From assembly GCF_028288105.1 (NCBI RefSeq), contig NZ_JAQBOI010000139.1, positions 1-33,354 on the forward strand: DNA of 33,354 bases, written 5' to 3'. Shown here piece after piece: positions 16,998-26,514 of the stretch. Within the stretch, counting starts at the first letter, position 1. Each line of letters starts with the position of its first letter. Under the pieces are notes generated by a model. The model was not told the DNA's origin and made no database searches. It was given only the letters and a program-made list of their open reading frames with translations. The DNA is from Mucilaginibacter sp. (GTDB lineage Bacteria; Bacteroidota; Bacteroidia; Sphingobacteriales; Sphingobacteriaceae). Position numbers and translations under genes: made by a program.

Positions 16998-18473
16998 ATG
17001 ACAACAAAATATATTTTTAGATACGCCCTGGCTGCCTCACTGGTGGTTAGTGCAGCATCCTGTAAAAAATCGCTCGACCTGCAGCCTATATCCGATGCTA
17101 CGGTTAACAACTCATACAATACCGCATCACAGGCAGAAGCAGCCTTAGCGGGTGCTTACAACACTTTTGTATCATCAGATTACTACATCTGGGATAATAT
17201 TTACACAAGCGATGTAAGGTCTGATAACCATTATGCAGGTGGTGATAACCCCGATTTCTTTCAGTACGATAACCTTACGTTAACTGCCACTAATAGTAAA
17301 GTATATGGCGACTGGAGCAACCTTTACAATGGGATATTGAAGGCAAATACGGTTATTCAGCGTGTGCCATTAATTACCGACCCCAGCTTAGCTGCGGACC
17401 GCAAGGCGCAGATAGTAGGCGAGGCCAAATTTCTGCGTGCTTATCACTATTTTCAACTGGTTAAAAACTGGGGCGGTGTGCCACTGGTTATAGCACCGGT
17501 AACTACTACTGATCCGGCCGATATTAATGTACCACGTGCTTCTGTGGCCGATGTATACAACCAGATCATCGCCGATCTTACAGATGCCGCGGGCGTATTG
17601 CCGGATACTTATGGCGATGCAAGTGTGAACAAAGCCCGTGCAACCAAAGGTGCGGCCAACGCGTTATTGGCAAAGGTATACGCACAAAAGCCAGATCGTG
17701 ATTACAATAAAGTGCTTACTTACGCCGATGCGGTAATAAGCAGCCCTGCCGGTTATGCACTGGTGAGCTATAGCGATCTGTTCGACAATAACCATTATAA
17801 CAACTCAGAGTCGATACTGGAAGCACAGTTCAATGGTACAACTATAGGCAACTGGTCGCCATCATTATTATTGCCGCCATCTATAACAAGTACCACCTGG
17901 AGGAAATTTATAACCCCATCAAAAGATCTGGCCAACGCGTTTGACAGCGAAGGCGATGTGGTTCGTAAAAACCAAACCATGCTTTTTGAAGCAGCCCCCT
18001 GGGTTGATGAATATTGGTCTGCAACTGTTAACGGTGTTATCCCTTTCCCATACAAACAACGTAACCTGGTAAACGGTAACAGTACCAGCAGGCAATATAT
18101 GCTACGATTAGCAGATATTATTTTACTAAAAGCAGAGGCTTTAAATGCGCTTGGCCGTACTGGTGAAGCCGCTACCGAAGTAAACAAGATCCGCACACGT
18201 GCGGGCTTAGGAATTACGCCTGCGGCAACGCAATCTGCAATGGCCCTTGCTATTGAAAAAGAACGACGCTTAGAATTTGCACAAGAAGGCCAGCGCTGGG
18301 ATGACCTGGTAAGGTACGGCAGGGCAGAAACGGTAATGAATGCCTTGAACGAAACCAACCTGATTACCGGCCAAAAAGTAAATTATAACATGACAGCTCA
18401 GAAGGAGTTGTTGCCAATTCCGCAGACAGAACTTAACCGTAATCCGGCTTTAACACAAAATCCCGGGTATTAA
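16998..18473 (+). CDS. SusD/RagB-type substrate-binding lipoprotein (first pair)
   Basis: This 491-residue protein begins with a lipoprotein signal peptide with lipobox SAASC, so C22 would be lipidated. Family hallmarks are a helical TPR-like scaffold with FLRAYHYFQLVKNWGGVPLV, the LADIILLKAEALNALG segment, and the C-terminal EKERRLEFAQEGQRWDDLVR motif typical of SusD proteins. It sits on the outer-membrane surface and closes over the SusC barrel to capture substrate. The 11-bp gap to susC1 shows one transcript. A strong terminator begins 2 bp after the stop codon, separating the pair from the GH30 gene, so GH30 expression would depend on read-through or its own promoter. Confidence 0.95.
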   Translation: MTTKYIFRYALAASLVVSAASCKKSLDLQPISDATVNNSYNTASQAEAALAGAYNTFVSSDYYIWDNIYTSDVRSDNHYAGGDNPDFFQYDNLTLTATNSKVYGDWSNLYNGILKANTVIQRVPLITDPSLAADRKAQIVGEAKFLRAYHYFQLVKNWGGVPLVIAPVTTTDPADINVPRASVADVYNQIIADLTDAAGVLPDTYGDASVNKARATKGAANALLAKVYAQKPDRDYNKVLTYADAVISSPAGYALVSYSDLFDNNHYNNSESILEAQFNGTTIGNWSPSLLLPPSITSTTWRKFITPSKDLANAFDSEGDVVRKNQTMLFEAAPWVDEYWSATVNGVIPFPYKQRNLVNGNSTSRQYMLRLADIILLKAEALNALGRTGEAATEVNKIRTRAGLGITPAATQSAMALAIEKERRLEFAQEGQRWDDLVRYGRAETVMNALNETNLITGQKVNYNMTAQKELLPIPQTELNRNPALTQNPGY

Positions 18474-18474
18474 T

Positions 18475-18506
18475 AAAAAAGGCGGGAAGGCATTCCCGCC
18501 TTTTTT
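18475..18506 (+). terminator. Intrinsic terminator after susD1
   Basis: Arms 18475-18488 and 18493-18506 pair perfectly (14 bp: six A-T pairs plus the GC-rich core GGCGGGAA) around loop GGCA, ending in six T residues. It lies directly after the susD1 stop codon and would limit transcription into the GH30 gene. Confidence 0.88.
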
Positions 18507-18543
18507 ATATTAAATTTATTACAAAATTAAAACCACTCTTACC

Positions 18544-19959
18544 TTGAAATCAATATTTGTAACCATACTACTGCTTACCGCTTTTAGCAGTGGGGCTATT
18601 CAGGCGCAGGAAAAAGCGGCGCGTAAACCATTGAAATCTTCAAAAGTAACTGTCTGGCTCACCAAGCCCGATAGGTCGGCTTTATTGGAGAAACAGGCTA
18701 CACCGCTAGCTTTTAGCAGGGTAAATAATAACTATCCCACCATTACTATAGATGAAAGCCAAAAATACCAACAGATAGATGGCTTTGGCTTTACACTTAC
18801 CGGGGGCAGTGCCGTGCTTATAAATAAATTGCCACTACAGGCCAGGAAACATTTGCTAAACGAGCTTTTTTCGACCAAAGGAAATGGCATTGGCGTAAGT
18901 TATCTTCGCATCAGTATTGGCGCATCTGACCTTAACAGCGAGGTTTTTACTTATGATGATGTCCCTGCGGGCCAAACGGATGTTAAACTAAGCAAGTTTA
19001 GCTTAGCAAAGGATGCTGACGTTATTTCGCTGTTAAAGGAGATCTTAGCTGTTAATCCTCGCATTAAAATATTAGGTAGCCCATGGACAGCGCCGTCATG
19101 GATGAAAACCAATGAGTCATCAAAAGGTGGATATCTAAAACCGGAATATTACCAGGTTTACGCGCAATACCTCACAAAGTATATCCAGCTGATGAAAGCG
19201 GAGCACATCAACATAGATGCGATTACACCGCAAAACGAACCGCTTAACCCCAAAAATAACCCAAGTATGGTAATTGAAGCGGCACAGCAAGCAGAGTTTA
19301 TAAAAACCAATCTGGGCCCCACATTTAAAGCGGAAGGCGTTAAAACCAAGATCATTACTTATGATCACAATGCCGACCGCCCGGATTATCCTTTGGATAT
19401 TTTAAAAGATCCGGAAGCCCGGAAATACGTAGACGGCTCGGCATTTCACTTATATGGTGGAAAGATTGAAGCACTTACAGAAGTACACAATGCCTATCCG
19501 GATAAGAATATCTATTTCACGGAACAATGGGTAGGCGCCCCGGGCGATTTTGCAAGCAATTTAAACTGGCACATTAATCAGCTTATTATAGGCGCTACAC
19601 GCAACTGGTCGCGCAATGTACTGGAATGGAACTTAGCCGCAGATGCAAGCTATTCGCCGCATACACCCGGTGGCTGCACAGAATGTTTGGGCGCTATCAC
19701 TGTAGAAAATAATATTACCCGCAATGTTGCGTATTATATTATTGGCCATGCTTCAAAATTTGTGCCTCAGGGTTCGGTACGCATTGCATCAAACATCAGC
19801 GGCGATTTTGTTAACGTTGCTTTCCGCACGCCGCAGGGCAAAAAGGTATTGATCGTCATAAATAACGGCAAAAATAAAGGCTCATTTAATATTAGTGATA
19901 AGGGCAAAGCAGTTGCTTACGAACTGGGTGCAGGCGCTGTGGGCAGTTTTGTTTGGTAA
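18544..19959 (+). CDS. Glycoside hydrolase family 30 (glucosylceramidase-like) enzyme
   Basis: This 471-residue secreted protein has a signal peptide at 1-22 (ending IQAQ) and a GH30 (beta/alpha)8 barrel with the flanking beta-domain that ends KVLIVINNGKN and GAVGSFVW. The catalytic acid/base is E232 in TPQNEP and the nucleophile is E327 in YFTEQW. GSPWTAPSWMKTN is another GH30 hallmark. Family activities include beta-1,6-glucanase, beta-1,6-galactanase, glucosylceramidase and beta-xylosidase; the sequence alone does not choose. The start must be TTG at 18544, because an in-frame TAA lies at 18511, no ATG occurs between them, and the next Met is deep in the enzyme. It belongs with the SusC1/D1 pair by context but lies behind a terminator. 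Confidence 0.92.
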   Translation: MKSIFVTILLLTAFSSGAIQAQEKAARKPLKSSKVTVWLTKPDRSALLEKQATPLAFSRVNNNYPTITIDESQKYQQIDGFGFTLTGGSAVLINKLPLQARKHLLNELFSTKGNGIGVSYLRISIGASDLNSEVFTYDDVPAGQTDVKLSKFSLAKDADVISLLKEILAVNPRIKILGSPWTAPSWMKTNESSKGGYLKPEYYQVYAQYLTKYIQLMKAEHINIDAITPQNEPLNPKNNPSMVIEAAQQAEFIKTNLGPTFKAEGVKTKIITYDHNADRPDYPLDILKDPEARKYVDGSAFHLYGGKIEALTEVHNAYPDKNIYFTEQWVGAPGDFASNLNWHINQLIIGATRNWSRNVLEWNLAADASYSPHTPGGCTECLGAITVENNITRNVAYYIIGHASKFVPQGSVRIASNISGDFVNVAFRTPQGKKVLIVINNGKNKGSFNISDKGKAVAYELGAGAVGSFVW

Positions 19960-20047
19960 CCTGTTTCTTCTGTTGAGGTAAATCGGCAACTGATTAAAAA
20001 TACTGCGAGAATGGTATAGCTTAAAAATTAACATAAATTCATATATC

Positions 20048-20821
20048 ATGAAAAACATAGCCCGTATAACCATGGCTGTAAGTATAGCAATTGCCGCTTT
20101 ATTTACATCATCAGTAGCCTACACACAGCAGGCTGCTCCGGTTAAAAATATCGTATTGGTACACGGCGCATTTGTAGATGGTTCCGGATGGAGGCCGGTT
20201 TACGAGATCTTGGTGAGTAAAGGTTACCATGTGAGCGTTGTACAGCAGCCTTTAACCTCTTTTGATGCCGATTTGGCGGCCGTAAAACGTATATTAGACC
20301 TTCAAAACGGCCCCTGTATTTTAGTCGGTCATAGTTATGGCGGAGGTTTAATAACCGAAGCCGGTAATGACCCGCATGTGGTGGGGTTGGTTTATATAGC
20401 AGCACATGCGCCGGATAAGGGCGAATCCGAAGCAGACAATGGTAAGCGTATGCCTTCGGCTTACAAATCCCTGCAAAAGCCGGCTAACGGGTTCGATTAC
20501 ATAGGCCCGGCGCAGTTTCCTGCTGATTTCGCGGGCGACATTCCTAAAGAACAAGCGGAGTTTATGGCCAATGCGCAGATGCCAACAGCCGACCAGGTTT
20601 TTCATGCCATAATTCAAAACCCAGCCTGGCGAACTAAACCCAGCTGGTATATGGTGGCTAAAGCCGACCGCATTATTAACCCCGACCTGGAAAGGATGTA
20701 TGCCAAACGTGCCGGCAGCCATACCACAGAAATAGAGGGGGCAAGCCATTCTGTATTTATGTCGCACCCCACAGAGGTTGCCCGTTTAATTATTGAAGCA
20801 GCAACCGGAAGCTCTAAATAG
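20048..20821 (+). CDS. Secreted alpha/beta hydrolase
   Basis: This 257-residue protein has an N-terminal signal peptide (about 1-27, ending AYTQ). The alpha/beta-hydrolase fold carries the oxyanion segment LVHGAFVDGSGW (37-48), the nucleophile elbow G94-H-S96-Y-G, acid D207 in AKADRII and H234 in GASHSVF. This subgroup, common in Bacteroidota and proteobacteria, resembles EstC/pyrethroid- or hydroxynitrile-lyase-like small esterases. The substrate is unknown. In a glycan-uptake region it might remove ester groups, but it is also a widespread stand-alone gene. It lies 88 bp after GH30 on the same strand and is convergent with the GH127/146-type gene. Confidence 0.9.
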   Translation: MKNIARITMAVSIAIAALFTSSVAYTQQAAPVKNIVLVHGAFVDGSGWRPVYEILVSKGYHVSVVQQPLTSFDADLAAVKRILDLQNGPCILVGHSYGGGLITEAGNDPHVVGLVYIAAHAPDKGESEADNGKRMPSAYKSLQKPANGFDYIGPAQFPADFAGDIPKEQAEFMANAQMPTADQVFHAIIQNPAWRTKPSWYMVAKADRIINPDLERMYAKRAGSHTTEIEGASHSVFMSHPTEVARLIIEAATGSSK

Positions 20822-20858
20822 CATTGCAGCCATGTTAGCGCTTCGGTAGATCTTATAT

Positions 20859-23228
20859 TTAATTTTTTACCATGCGTATGCCATAAACCGGGCCGGCGCT
20901 GTTGCCTTGTTTAGGTAATAATTTTATGCTGACCTTGTTCTTTCCTTTAGTTAGCTCGATTGGTATTTCGTATGAGATATCATAAAAACGGCTTTCTTTA
21001 TACTTGTTCAGGTCCTCGGTAGTTAGCTTTACGTTATCGATAAGTATATCAAAAACACGGCCGCGGTTATCCATACCCCAGTAGGTGTTGATCAGTGTGT
21101 TTTTTTCGTTGGCATCAGTCTTCATATCAAAGGTAATAAAGCCCCCCTCGTTAGTAGAGCGCCATTTACGCTGATGGTCTTCACCATTAATGATCTTTTC
21201 GCCGGTAAAGTTATGGTCGCGTTCGGGCTGCATTTCTCCTACACGTAAAATATCGGTAGTGCGGGCTTCCAGCTCCCGGGCTTTTTTTCGGGCTTCGTCA
21301 TACGCTTTTTGTTGCACCACCCAGGCATCAGGCGAAAATACATCCCAGTAAACAGAGTAATACTCATTTTTAGTTTGATTGAAGGGTATTAATTTAACAT
21401 CGGCAGGCGGGGCAATATTAGCCGTACGGAAGCTCAGCTGGCTTTTATCAACCATCTGCAGCCACTTGTTAGGGTCAGTTTCGCTGGTTACAAATACAGG
21501 TACACCTTTTAAAGGATCGGGTTCGGTATCGCCCAAAACGCCGGCTAACAAAACCGGGCCGTAAAACAGCGCGCGGCGGTTAGCATTATCAGGCATTGAT
21601 TCTGTATAAATACTTTCAGGAACAGTAAATTCAATCAGGTCGTTATTTTTCCAGGTACGGTTTACTACAAGGTAACCGGCACTATCCTTACTTACCTGGA
21701 GTGTTTTGCCGTTTACTTTAAGCACCGAACCGGTGGTCCATTTTGGTTGGCGGATGCGAATAGCAAGTTTTATAGGCTTTGTTACGCCAATAGTAAAAGT
21801 GATCTTATCGCTTTGGGGCAGGGTAGTTTCCTGTTTAATGCTGATGCCTTTATCCTTCCAGTTAAGCACCGATGGGATGAATAAATTAACGTATAAGCTG
21901 CCATCGCTACCGCGGAAATAAATACTCTCGTTATACTTTACATGGTTCTCCATACCCGAACCTACACAGCAGGTAAAGGAGGTAAACGGCGAACTGTATT
22001 CCTTTTTACCGCCCATACGCAAAGGCACAAAATAGCACATCATGCCATCGTCATGGTTTTGCGAGGCGAGTATATGGTTATAAAGCGCTTTTTCGTAATA
22101 GTCCATTAAACCTGCAGAGGGGTTAACCGCGAATAAGTGGCGGGTAAGTTTTAGCATGTTATAGGTATTACAGGTTTCGGTAGTGTTTTCGGTGAGTTTA
22201 TCGTTAAGCTTGCGTGGCTCGCCCAGGTATTCGTAATTGCTGTTACCGCCGGTAACGTACGAGTGGTTGTTCACAACGGTTTCCCAAAAAAAGTTGGCAA
22301 TAACCTGGTCTTTTTTATCCCCGGTGAGTTCATATCTGCGGGCGCTGGCAATAACTTTAGGTATTTGTGTATTAGAGTGTTTGCCCGGTAATACATCCTG
22401 TTTTTCGGCCAGCGGGTCAAGTATCCGGTTATCGTAGAATTTATATGACAGATCAAGATACTTTTTATTGCCCGTAAAGGCGTATAGATTTACAAATGTT
22501 TCGGCCATGCCGCCATATTCGCAGAATAGCATTTTCTGCAGTTGTTCATCATTCAGGTTTTTGATGGTTTCGCCTGTCCAGTTGGCTAAACCTTCGCTTA
22601 TTATTAATGCCTGTTTATTACCACAATATAAGTAAACATCCAGCAGGCCTGCGAGAACCTTATGTACCGTATACCAGGGCGACCACCCGCCGTTAAGGTC
22701 AAACCCGCGCGAACGGATCTCGCCCGCGGCAACTTCGGCCCAAATGGTATCTTCTTTAGGAATGGCCCCTATATAGCCTGTTTTGCGTACTTTTTGGCAC
22801 TCATCAAGTTCGCTCACTATGTAATTTGCTCGTTTTAAAAATTCTGCATCACCTGTAGATGCATAGTGCATAGCTATGGCAGACATATAATGCCCCAGGG
22901 TGTGGCCGGCCAATCCGGATGATTCCCAACCTTCATACTTAGCGCCTTTAGGCTTTAACCCCGAATGCGAGCGAAAATCAGAGAGCAACCTGTCAGGGTT
23001 AATTGATAGCAGGTAAGCTTCATCAGCTTTCATGGCAGTTTTAAAAGGCCCGTTAAGCAATTGCACCTGGTTTAAATTAAAGCTGTAAGCTTTTATTGGG
23101 GTGGCCATTTTTACCTTGATACGTGCGTCATTAAACTCCGGAACATAATTCTGGGCATTTATATCATTAGCAGTACCTATAATAATAAGTATATAGCAGG
23201 GCACCAATAGTAATCTTTTCTTCAGCAT
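20859..23228 (-). CDS. GH127/GH146-type (DUF1680) glycoside hydrolase, probable beta-L-arabinofuranosidase
   Basis: This 789-residue secreted protein has a signal peptide (about 1-25, ending INAQ). An (alpha/alpha)6-barrel DUF1680 domain covers about 45-560. A C-terminal extension of about 230 residues is beta-rich and probably assists binding or folding. The zinc-thiolate active site described for Bifidobacterium HypBA1 is present: acid/base E337 in GEPRK, E351 and C353 in TETC, and the pair C420-C421 in FTCC, the first being the expected nucleophile. Enzymes of these families release L-arabinofuranose from plant arabinans, extensin or arabinogalactan. The length fits Bacteroides GH146 members better than the shorter bifidobacterial GH127. 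It diverges from susC2 across 237 bp that contain a long inverted repeat. Confidence 0.88.
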   Translation of the reverse strand: MLKKRLLLVPCYILIIIGTANDINAQNYVPEFNDARIKVKMATPIKAYSFNLNQVQLLNGPFKTAMKADEAYLLSINPDRLLSDFRSHSGLKPKGAKYEGWESSGLAGHTLGHYMSAIAMHYASTGDAEFLKRANYIVSELDECQKVRKTGYIGAIPKEDTIWAEVAAGEIRSRGFDLNGGWSPWYTVHKVLAGLLDVYLYCGNKQALIISEGLANWTGETIKNLNDEQLQKMLFCEYGGMAETFVNLYAFTGNKKYLDLSYKFYDNRILDPLAEKQDVLPGKHSNTQIPKVIASARRYELTGDKKDQVIANFFWETVVNNHSYVTGGNSNYEYLGEPRKLNDKLTENTTETCNTYNMLKLTRHLFAVNPSAGLMDYYEKALYNHILASQNHDDGMMCYFVPLRMGGKKEYSSPFTSFTCCVGSGMENHVKYNESIYFRGSDGSLYVNLFIPSVLNWKDKGISIKQETTLPQSDKITFTIGVTKPIKLAIRIRQPKWTTGSVLKVNGKTLQVSKDSAGYLVVNRTWKNNDLIEFTVPESIYTESMPDNANRRALFYGPVLLAGVLGDTEPDPLKGVPVFVTSETDPNKWLQMVDKSQLSFRTANIAPPADVKLIPFNQTKNEYYSVYWDVFSPDAWVVQQKAYDEARKKARELEARTTDILRVGEMQPERDHNFTGEKIINGEDHQRKWRSTNEGGFITFDMKTDANEKNTLINTYWGMDNRGRVFDILIDNVKLTTEDLNKYKESRFYDISYEIPIELTKGKNKVSIKLLPKQGNSAGPVYGIRMVKN

Positions 23229-23350
23229 AATAGTTTTGTAAGCAAGTGAATGAGTGAGGTAAAATTAGAGTAAATAACATATCACTACTGTATCATAATT
23301 GGCTATTGATACCCGGATTTTAACTCATTTATATGTAATGCAGCTTGGGT

Positions 23351-23376
23351 AATATATTAACTGTTGTTAATATATT
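23351..23376. promoter_or_regulatory. 26-bp perfect inverted repeat between the GH127/146 gene and susC2
   Basis: AATATATTAAC (23351-23361) and GTTAATATATT (23366-23376) are exact 11-bp arms around TGTT. The repeat lies 89 bp before the susC2 ATG and 122 bp before the divergent GH127/146 start, so one bound regulator could control both. It is AT-rich and has no T-tract following it, so an operator is more likely than a terminator. Confidence 0.45.
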
Positions 23377-23465
23377 GCTATTACTGAGCAAATTACGGCT
23401 AACTCCCGGTTGGCAATGCCAATATCTTTATCCTAAAGTTTTATTAACCCCTAAAATAACTGGAT

Positions 23466-26400
23466 ATGGATTTTAAATGGCTACTCAAATTTGCGTGTCT
23501 TATACTATGCTGTACATTTACAGGAACGGTATACGCACAAACCACACAGCTGCGAGGTAAAATACTTGATGATGATAATGCACCTGTGCCCGGTGCTACA
23601 ATCAAAGTAAAAGGAACCACAAATGCGGTAAGCAGCGCGGCAGACGGAAGCTTTTCGATAAGCTATAACCGTCCGTCGACATTAATTATAAGTTTTATAG
23701 GCTACACCACTAAGAATATAAACGTAACCAACGAAACCAATTTGGTTATAACCTTAGCTGCAGACAGGCAGGCCCTGGGCGAGGTTGTAGTAACGGCATT
23801 AGGTGTGAAGCGAGAGAAGCGAAACCTTACTTACAGTACACAAGAAATAAAAGGCGAGCAACTTACACAAACAAAAGAACCCAACCTGGTCAATGCTATT
23901 GCAGGCAAAGTTTCTGGTGTGCAGGTAACAAGTTCATCTGGCACGCCGGGGAGCTCTTCAAGGATAGTTATACGTGGCGGGTCATCCTTTTTTGGCGAAA
24001 ACCAGCCGCTTATGGTAATTGATGGTGTGCCGGTTGACAATTCGGAAACGGGTAACCTTAATTCGGGCCCGGGAACTAACAGGCTGGCAGATATCGACCC
24101 TTCGATAATTGATAACATAAACGTATTAAAGGGTGCTGCTGCAACAGCATTATACGGCTCTAAAGGGGCCAATGGCGTTGTTATTATTACCACCAAAAAT
24201 GGAGGGCTAAATAAAAAAGCAACCATTAACGTTTCATCCGATTTTTCGTTCGAGAAACCTTTGTTGCCACAAATACAAAGCAAATACTCGTTGGGAACCA
24301 ACGGCGCTTATTTTGATGGTGAAAACCAAAAAACAAGTACCTCATGGGGAGCCCTGATGGATACGCTGGTAATTAACGGGCAACCTGCCAAAAAGTATAA
24401 CCAGTCCGATTTGTTTTTTAGAACAGGGCATACTTATAATAATACGGTAAGTATAAATGGCGGCGGTGCCGCATCTACCTACTTAATATCTTATTCAAAC
24501 CTTACACAGGACGGAACAGTACCTACAACATCTTTTAAAAGGAACACCATATTTGCCAAATATGGGGCAGAGATCCTTCCGAATTTGCATACCACGTTCC
24601 AGCTGAATTACGCTAACTCGAAAAACGACAGGATGCCGGAAGGATACGCCCTTGAAAGCCCGGTTTGGACAATATTTTCGGCGCCTATATCCTACGATAT
24701 GCAGCCTTCTACCAATCCTGATGGTACGCAGCGTTTGTATCGGTTTTCGCGTAATAACCCTTATTGGGTGCTTGACAATATCAAAAATACATCATCAGTA
24801 AACAGGTTCCTGCCAACATTTACGGCAGATTACAAGCCTTTAAAATGGCTTACAATCACCGAGCGCTTTGGGGCAGATGTGTACACAGAAATGGCAAGGT
24901 ACCGCGAGTCTACCCAATCGGTATCTAATCCAAACGGGCGTTTGGTTGATTATAACAACACCTTCAGGCAAATCAATAACGACTTAATTATTAGCGCCAA
25001 CAAACAAGCCGGCGATTTTAATATAGATGTGTTATTGGGAAATAACATCATCTCGTCATACTCAGAAAATACATATGCTAACGGCGTGGGATTAACCGTA
25101 CCGGGTTTATATAACATGAGCTCAGCATCGTCGGTTACTTATAGCGAAGCATCCTACCTACAGCGTAAAGTTGGGTTTTATCTGCAATCATCTGTAGATT
25201 ATAAACGCTTCCTGGTATTATCCCTTACCGGCAGATATGATGGAAACTCGGTACTATCAACCGATAAAAACTTTTATCCATACGGCTCGGCAGCAACCAG
25301 TTTCATATTCTCAGAATTTTTTTCTGATAGCTTTAAGCAAATAATGAACCTGGGTAAAGTGAGGGTGTCTTACGGTACTGTGGGTAACGACGGCAGCATA
25401 GGCGCCTATAATTTATCAACGGCTTATGATAAGCAAACTATCCGGAATATAGCTTTCCCATATAGCGGGCAGGCGGGGTTCTTAATAAGTAATACGCTTG
25501 CTAATGCCACTCTTAAAAGCGAAAGGATCAACGAATTTGAAGTTGGTTTTGAGGCAGGCTTTTTTAATAACCGTATCAGTTTAGAAGCTTCCTATTTTAA
25601 TAAGCAAACCATTGATGGGATCATCCCGAATGTAGCTATCGCGCCGTCAACCGGCTATAGCGCTACCAGTGTAAACTCTGCTAAAATGCGTAACAGGGGT
25701 ATCGAAGTGTTATTGAACGCTACCCCGGTTAAAACGCAGGATTTCCGTTGGGACTTTACCTTAAACTTTACACGGATCCGCAACAAGGTGCTTGCTATTT
25801 ACCAGGATCAAAAACAACTTAGCAATGGCTTTACATCTATTATCGTAGATCAGCCTTATGGGGTTATCTTCGGTACACGTTACGCACGTAATGACCAGGG
25901 CAAATTGCTAACTGATGATACCGGATTGCCGTTTGCTGATGCAGAACAGGGAATTGTTGGTAACATAAACCCAGATTGGCTTGGTGGTATGAACAACAAT
26001 ATCAGGTATAAACAATTTTCATTAAGCTTCTTCTTTGATGTTAAACAGGGTGGCGATATCCAAAATAATGTTGACGGATATGGCTATTTTTATGGAACAC
26101 CTAAGGTAACAGAAAATAGGGGGCCGCGTGTTATTGACGGTATCAATGCTACAACCGGCCAGCCAAATACAGTATCTGTTAACGGGCAGGCCTATTACCA
26201 ACGTATTAATGGTGTGCTGGAATCTGTGATTCAGGATGGCAGTTATATTAAGTTACGTAATGTAAGCATTGGTTATAGCTTTAAGCCGTCGTGGTTAGCT
26301 AAAACGCCTTTCAAATCGGCCTCGGTAGGTGTTACGGGTCGTAACTTGTGGATACATGCACCGCACTTTACCGGCGGCGACCCCGAAGTAAGTTCGTTTG

Positions 26401-26486
26401 GGGCAGCAAACGGATCGCAGGGAATCTATTCCTTCTCCACACCAACATCAAGGTCAATCGATTTTAATATTAAGTTCACCTTATAA
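23466..26486 (+). CDS. SusC/RagA-type TonB-dependent outer-membrane transporter (second pair)
   Basis: This 1006-residue protein has a signal peptide (1-25, ending VYAQ) and a CarboxypepD_reg-like domain (about 28-98, RGKILDDDNAPVPGATIKV). The SusC signature region follows (LGEVVVTALGVKREKRNLTYS from 104) with the plug (about 118-240, GAAATALYGSKGANGVVIIT) and a large barrel ending SIDFNIKFTL. No STN domain is present. The ALGVKREKRNLTYS form marks a different SusC subgroup from the first pair, in which the corresponding segment is VGYGTQRKGDITGAV. The two pairs are therefore not a recent duplication and likely take different substrates. SusD2 follows 28 bp downstream. Confidence 0.95.
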   Translation: MDFKWLLKFACLILCCTFTGTVYAQTTQLRGKILDDDNAPVPGATIKVKGTTNAVSSAADGSFSISYNRPSTLIISFIGYTTKNINVTNETNLVITLAADRQALGEVVVTALGVKREKRNLTYSTQEIKGEQLTQTKEPNLVNAIAGKVSGVQVTSSSGTPGSSSRIVIRGGSSFFGENQPLMVIDGVPVDNSETGNLNSGPGTNRLADIDPSIIDNINVLKGAAATALYGSKGANGVVIITTKNGGLNKKATINVSSDFSFEKPLLPQIQSKYSLGTNGAYFDGENQKTSTSWGALMDTLVINGQPAKKYNQSDLFFRTGHTYNNTVSINGGGAASTYLISYSNLTQDGTVPTTSFKRNTIFAKYGAEILPNLHTTFQLNYANSKNDRMPEGYALESPVWTIFSAPISYDMQPSTNPDGTQRLYRFSRNNPYWVLDNIKNTSSVNRFLPTFTADYKPLKWLTITERFGADVYTEMARYRESTQSVSNPNGRLVDYNNTFRQINNDLIISANKQAGDFNIDVLLGNNIISSYSENTYANGVGLTVPGLYNMSSASSVTYSEASYLQRKVGFYLQSSVDYKRFLVLSLTGRYDGNSVLSTDKNFYPYGSAATSFIFSEFFSDSFKQIMNLGKVRVSYGTVGNDGSIGAYNLSTAYDKQTIRNIAFPYSGQAGFLISNTLANATLKSERINEFEVGFEAGFFNNRISLEASYFNKQTIDGIIPNVAIAPSTGYSATSVNSAKMRNRGIEVLLNATPVKTQDFRWDFTLNFTRIRNKVLAIYQDQKQLSNGFTSIIVDQPYGVIFGTRYARNDQGKLLTDDTGLPFADAEQGIVGNINPDWLGGMNNNIRYKQFSLSFFFDVKQGGDIQNNVDGYGYFYGTPKVTENRGPRVIDGINATTGQPNTVSVNGQAYYQRINGVLESVIQDGSYIKLRNVSIGYSFKPSWLAKTPFKSASVGVTGRNLWIHAPHFTGGDPEVSSFGAANGSQGIYSFSTPTSRSIDFNIKFTL

Positions 26487-26514
26487 GCTTTTGCTTATTG
26501 CAAATAAAGTAAAC

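Noticed and set aside
17795..18358. 187-codon open frame on the minus strand
   Set aside because: It lies wholly inside susD1, which has strong family evidence. The translation is low in recognisable motifs and looks like a shadow frame.
23831..24301. 156-codon open frame on the minus strand
   Set aside because: It is antisense to the plug region of susC2, with no plausible protein features.
26398..26514. Upstream extension of susD2 from a TTG inside susC2
   Set aside because: The extension would bury the lipoprotein signal peptide. The ATG at 26515 gives a standard lipobox start.
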